Assembly: GCA_963702765.1 (NCBI GenBank)
Contig: CAVPEB010000026.1
Location: 62,001-126,000, forward strand
Source of the DNA: DATMNR01 sp963702765
Lineage (GTDB): Bacteria; Chloroflexota; Ktedonobacteria; Ktedonobacterales; Ktedonobacteraceae
Reading direction: 5' to 3'
Length of the DNA stretch: 64,000 bases
A model generated the notes under the pieces. That model had not been told where the DNA came from, did no database searches, and saw only the letters and a list, made by a program, of their open reading frames with translations. Every line of letters begins with the position of its first letter. The first letter of the stretch is position 1. Positions 61,525 through 64,000 of the stretch are shown piece by piece. The translations under genes were made by a program, and so were the position numbers.

Positions 61525-63402
61525 ATGACAGTAGACATGAACAAAGAAACGCTTGGATTTCAAGCAGAAGTCACGCAACTGCTTGATCTCATGATCCATT
61601 CACTTTACAGTAACAAAGAAATATTTCTACGCGAACTCATCTCCAATGCATCAGATGCTTTGGATCGTCTGCGCTTTGCTGCGCTATCAGATGAAACACT
61701 CAATGAAAACGATACTGATTTAAAAATACACATCGCTTATGATAAAGAGGCGCGCACCATTACCATTAGAGACAATGGCATTGGAATGTCTCGCGACGAG
61801 GTGATCGAACAAATTGGTACAATAGCCAAATCAGGAACGCGTGAGTTCCTAAGATCACTCACTGGCGATCAACAAAAAGACGCAAACCTGATTGGTCAAT
61901 TCGGTGTTGGTTTCTACTCCTCTTTTATTGTAGCTGATGAAGTAACCCTCAGAACGCGCCGCGCAGGGCTTGATTCCCAACATGGAGTTCTTTGGGAGTC
62001 GAATGGACAGGGAGAATACACTATTGAGACCGTCGAGAAGGCTTCTCGAGGTACAGAAGTAGTGTTGCACCTGCGTGAAGGCGAAGAAGAGCTACTCGAT
62101 GGTCATCGCTTGCGTGCAATTATCCGCAAGTATTCCGATCATATTACGTTCCCCATCATGATGAAGGTCGAAGAGAAAGATAAGGACGAGGAAGAGCAAG
62201 TAAATAGCGCTTCCGCGATATGGTCACGCCCTAAAAGTGAAATCAGTCAGGAAGAGTATAACGAGTTCTATAAACATGTTGGGCATGATTTCACCGATCC
62301 ACTTGCCTATGTTCATAGTCGCATGGAGGGTGCATACGAGTATATCTTGCTACTCTACATACCTTCCCAGGCTCCATTTGATCTCTGGAATCGCGAACGA
62401 CGCCATGGGGTTAAGCTCTACGTACGCCGTGTGTTTATCATGGACGATGCTGAACAGCTTATACCCGGTTACCTGCGTTATGTACGTGGTATCGTTGACT
62501 CGAATGACCTGCCTTTGAATATCTCACGCGAGATTTTGCAGCATAACAAACTCATTGAGATGATTCGCTCAAATGCAGTCAAAAAGGTGCTTGGCATGCT
62601 CACTGACCTTGCGGCTAATGACGCGGAGAAGTACGCGACTTTCTGGAAAGAATTTGGGCGTGCCTTTAAGGAGGGGCTTGCCGAAGACCCCAGCAACCGC
62701 GAAACGATTGCCAAGCTATTGCGCTTTGCCTCGACCGCTTCTGCCAATGAGATACAAGATATCTCATTGGAAACGTACGTTGCTCGCATGAAAGAAGGTC
62801 AGGACAAGATTTACTACAATATTGCCGATAGTTACGATGCTGCTAAGAATAGCCCACTGCTAGAAGTATTCAAAAAGAAAGGCATCGAAGTTTTGCTGCT
62901 CTCTGATCCAGTCGATTATATTCTTGAACCTGAGCTTTCCGAGTTCAATGGTATTCAATTTCAATCCGTGTCGCGAGGCGCTGTTGACCTCGGTAAACTG
63001 GAGGACGAGCAGGAGAAAGAGGAACAGCAGAAAGCTGCCGGTGAATTCAAAGACCTGGTAGAGCATGTCAAAACTGTTCTCGGTGAAAAGGTCAAAGATG
63101 TGCGCACGACGACCCGCCTGACCTCTTCGCCAGCCTGCCTTGTTGTTGATGAGTTTGGCATCGATCCTGGTCTTGAGCGTTTATTGAAAGCAGCTGGGCA
63201 AAATGTTCCGACCTCGAAGCCAATTTTGGAGATCAATCCGCACCATCCCATCATTTTGAAGATGAAAGGCGAGGATGACGAGCAGAGATTCTCAGATTGG
63301 TCCTGGATTCTTTTTGATCAGTCAATACTGAGTCTGGGTGAGCAGCTTGAGAACCCTGTGCAGTTTGTGAACAGGTTAAACGACTTACTAACTCAGTTAT
63401 AA
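61525..63402 (+). CDS. htpG: HSP90-family chaperone HtpG
   Basis: A 625-aa cytosolic ATP-dependent chaperone. The GHKL ATPase domain shows 'NKEIFLRELISNASDALDRLRF' (catalytic Glu and Mg-binding Asn), 'TIRDNGIGMSRDEV', 'GTIAKSGTREF' and 'LIGQFGVGFYSSFIVAD', the lid and glycine-rich box. The middle domain has 'LPLNISREILQHN' with the ATP-sensing Arg, and the C-terminal dimerisation domain ends normally. The frame starts at 61498, but AGGAGG at 61511-61518 lies inside that extension and correctly spaces ATG 61525, so 61525 is the start. No frameshift. Single-gene unit. Confidence 0.95.
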   Translation: MTVDMNKETLGFQAEVTQLLDLMIHSLYSNKEIFLRELISNASDALDRLRFAALSDETLNENDTDLKIHIAYDKEARTITIRDNGIGMSRDEVIEQIGTIAKSGTREFLRSLTGDQQKDANLIGQFGVGFYSSFIVADEVTLRTRRAGLDSQHGVLWESNGQGEYTIETVEKASRGTEVVLHLREGEEELLDGHRLRAIIRKYSDHITFPIMMKVEEKDKDEEEQVNSASAIWSRPKSEISQEEYNEFYKHVGHDFTDPLAYVHSRMEGAYEYILLLYIPSQAPFDLWNRERRHGVKLYVRRVFIMDDAEQLIPGYLRYVRGIVDSNDLPLNISREILQHNKLIEMIRSNAVKKVLGMLTDLAANDAEKYATFWKEFGRAFKEGLAEDPSNRETIAKLLRFASTASANEIQDISLETYVARMKEGQDKIYYNIADSYDAAKNSPLLEVFKKKGIEVLLLSDPVDYILEPELSEFNGIQFQSVSRGAVDLGKLEDEQEKEEQQKAAGEFKDLVEHVKTVLGEKVKDVRTTTRLTSSPACLVVDEFGIDPGLERLLKAAGQNVPTSKPILEINPHHPIILKMKGEDDEQRFSDWSWILFDQSILSLGEQLENPVQFVNRLNDLLTQL

Positions 63403-63525
63403 TTTGGTTAGATATATTACAGTGACGCTACTGTGATGCTAACTCTGAAATTTGTGACGGCCATGTGAAAGCGACATTATATCCTTAAACTGAAGAATAG
63501 TCATCGATTTAAGGAGCGTCTTTTC

Positions 63526-64000
63526 ATGGCCAGAACGCCTCGATCTCAAAGAATTATCACAGGATTTCTCATAATCTCAGGGATACTGGCTTTCTTATAT
63601 GTGGGTATCTCGATCTCACTGGCTCTAATCATAACCAACAGGCCTCCAATACCAATCACCACGACTCCATCATCACAAGGACTGAATTATCGCGATGTCA
63701 CCTTTCTTAGTCGTGAAGATAATCTGACCCTTAGAGGCTGGCTTATTCCCGGTATATTGCCAGACGGGCGCTTGACAGTGGAACGGACAATAATTCAGGT
63801 GCATGGAGAGAACAACAATCGAGCAATGGTTCTCGATATCGATGCAGCACTTGCGCGACAGGGGATTGCGGTCCTGACATATGATTCACGGGGGAATGGT
63901 GAGTCATCCACAGCCCCAGGTGGAGGAGGCTACTTTGAGCAACGCGATATTCTGGGAGCAGTAGATTTTCTACGTTCTGGTCCATTACCTTATCCAGACC
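63526..64000 (+). CDS. Membrane-anchored alpha/beta hydrolase, 3'-truncated by window edge
   Basis: The start at ATG 63526 follows AAGGAGCG. The first 158 residues are visible. A single N-terminal membrane anchor or signal helix (about residues 10-34, 'IITGFLIISGILAFLYVG') is followed by an outside domain: 'DVTFLSREDNLTLRGWLIPG', 'TIIQVHGENNNRAMVLDID' (oxyanion region) and 'GIAVLTYDSRGNGES', which are the opening strands of a BAAT/Fes1-type or serine aminopeptidase-like hydrolase. The catalytic Ser lies beyond the window. The substrate is unknown. Confidence 0.8.
   Translation, partial: MARTPRSQRIITGFLIISGILAFLYVGISISLALIITNRPPIPITTTPSSQGLNYRDVTFLSREDNLTLRGWLIPGILPDGRLTVERTIIQVHGENNNRAMVLDIDAALARQGIAVLTYDSRGNGESSTAPGGGGYFEQRDILGAVDFLRSGPLPYPD

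Overview
The window looks like chromosomal DNA of a Chloroflexota bacterium, probably Ktedonobacteria. This is inferred from gene style, not from a marker gene: T-box control of leuS and thrS, a Ser/Thr kinase with a WD40 propeller, an FHA-ABC fusion, a CoxL-like oxidase and GC content near one half by eye. No rRNA, replication origin, phage or CRISPR array was seen.

Layout. 1-8 kb: the 5' three quarters of nifJ (pyruvate:ferredoxin oxidoreductase), a ferritin-VIT1 metal transporter, a P-type ATPase remnant, an ECF sigma factor, an ArsA/GET3-type ATPase and a small unknown protein. 8-11.2 kb: leuS with a T-box leader that carries a whole tRNA-Ala(GGC) gene between its Stem I/III part and its antiterminator, preceded by tRNA-Ala(CGC). 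11.2-17.4 kb: a large helicase-nuclease gene, probably defence-related, broken by an IS1182-type element, a stop codon and a frameshift. 18-23.5 kb: an APH-fold kinase downstream of a 9-bp repeat array, then two tandem thrS genes, each with its own Thr T-box. 23.7-31.7 kb: a CoxL-like subunit, a kinase-WD40 protein, an alpha/beta hydrolase, a quinone reductase and a response regulator with a C-terminal PAS domain.

31.9-40.5 kb holds the main metabolic cluster. It encodes all four subunits of a class I (ATP-dependent) benzoyl-CoA reductase, plus cyclohexadienoyl-CoA hydratase, a 6-hydroxycyclohexenoyl-CoA dehydrogenase candidate and an Oah/BamA-like ring-opening hydrolase. Together these would take benzoyl-CoA to 3-hydroxypimelyl-CoA. 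A hemerythrin-like protein follows. 40.5-46.3 kb: a GntR regulator divergent from diaminopropionate ammonia-lyase, kynureninase, and an ArsB/NhaD-like permease with a universal stress protein. 46.4-54 kb: small enzymes, an aminotransferase, a MerR-HTH/FHA/ABCG fusion and an Eis-like acetyltransferase. 54-60.5 kb, minus strand: two HtrA-like proteases and a LuxR-type regulator with a receiver that cannot be phosphorylated, then, past a second 9-bp array, a heterodimeric ABC exporter. The window ends with htpG and a truncated hydrolase gene.

Many conserved genes (leuS, bcrB, bcrA, kynU, both ABC genes, the LuxR gene, both proteases, the transposase, the helicase) are interrupted by single-base indels, nearly all of them insertions. 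This pattern fits sequencing or assembly error better than real gene decay, so most of these genes are probably intact in the organism. Several dispersed non-coding repeats recur: a three-hairpin element (five copies), a 'TCATCCTGAGCG' element (three loci), long perfect palindromes and two 9-bp direct-repeat arrays.
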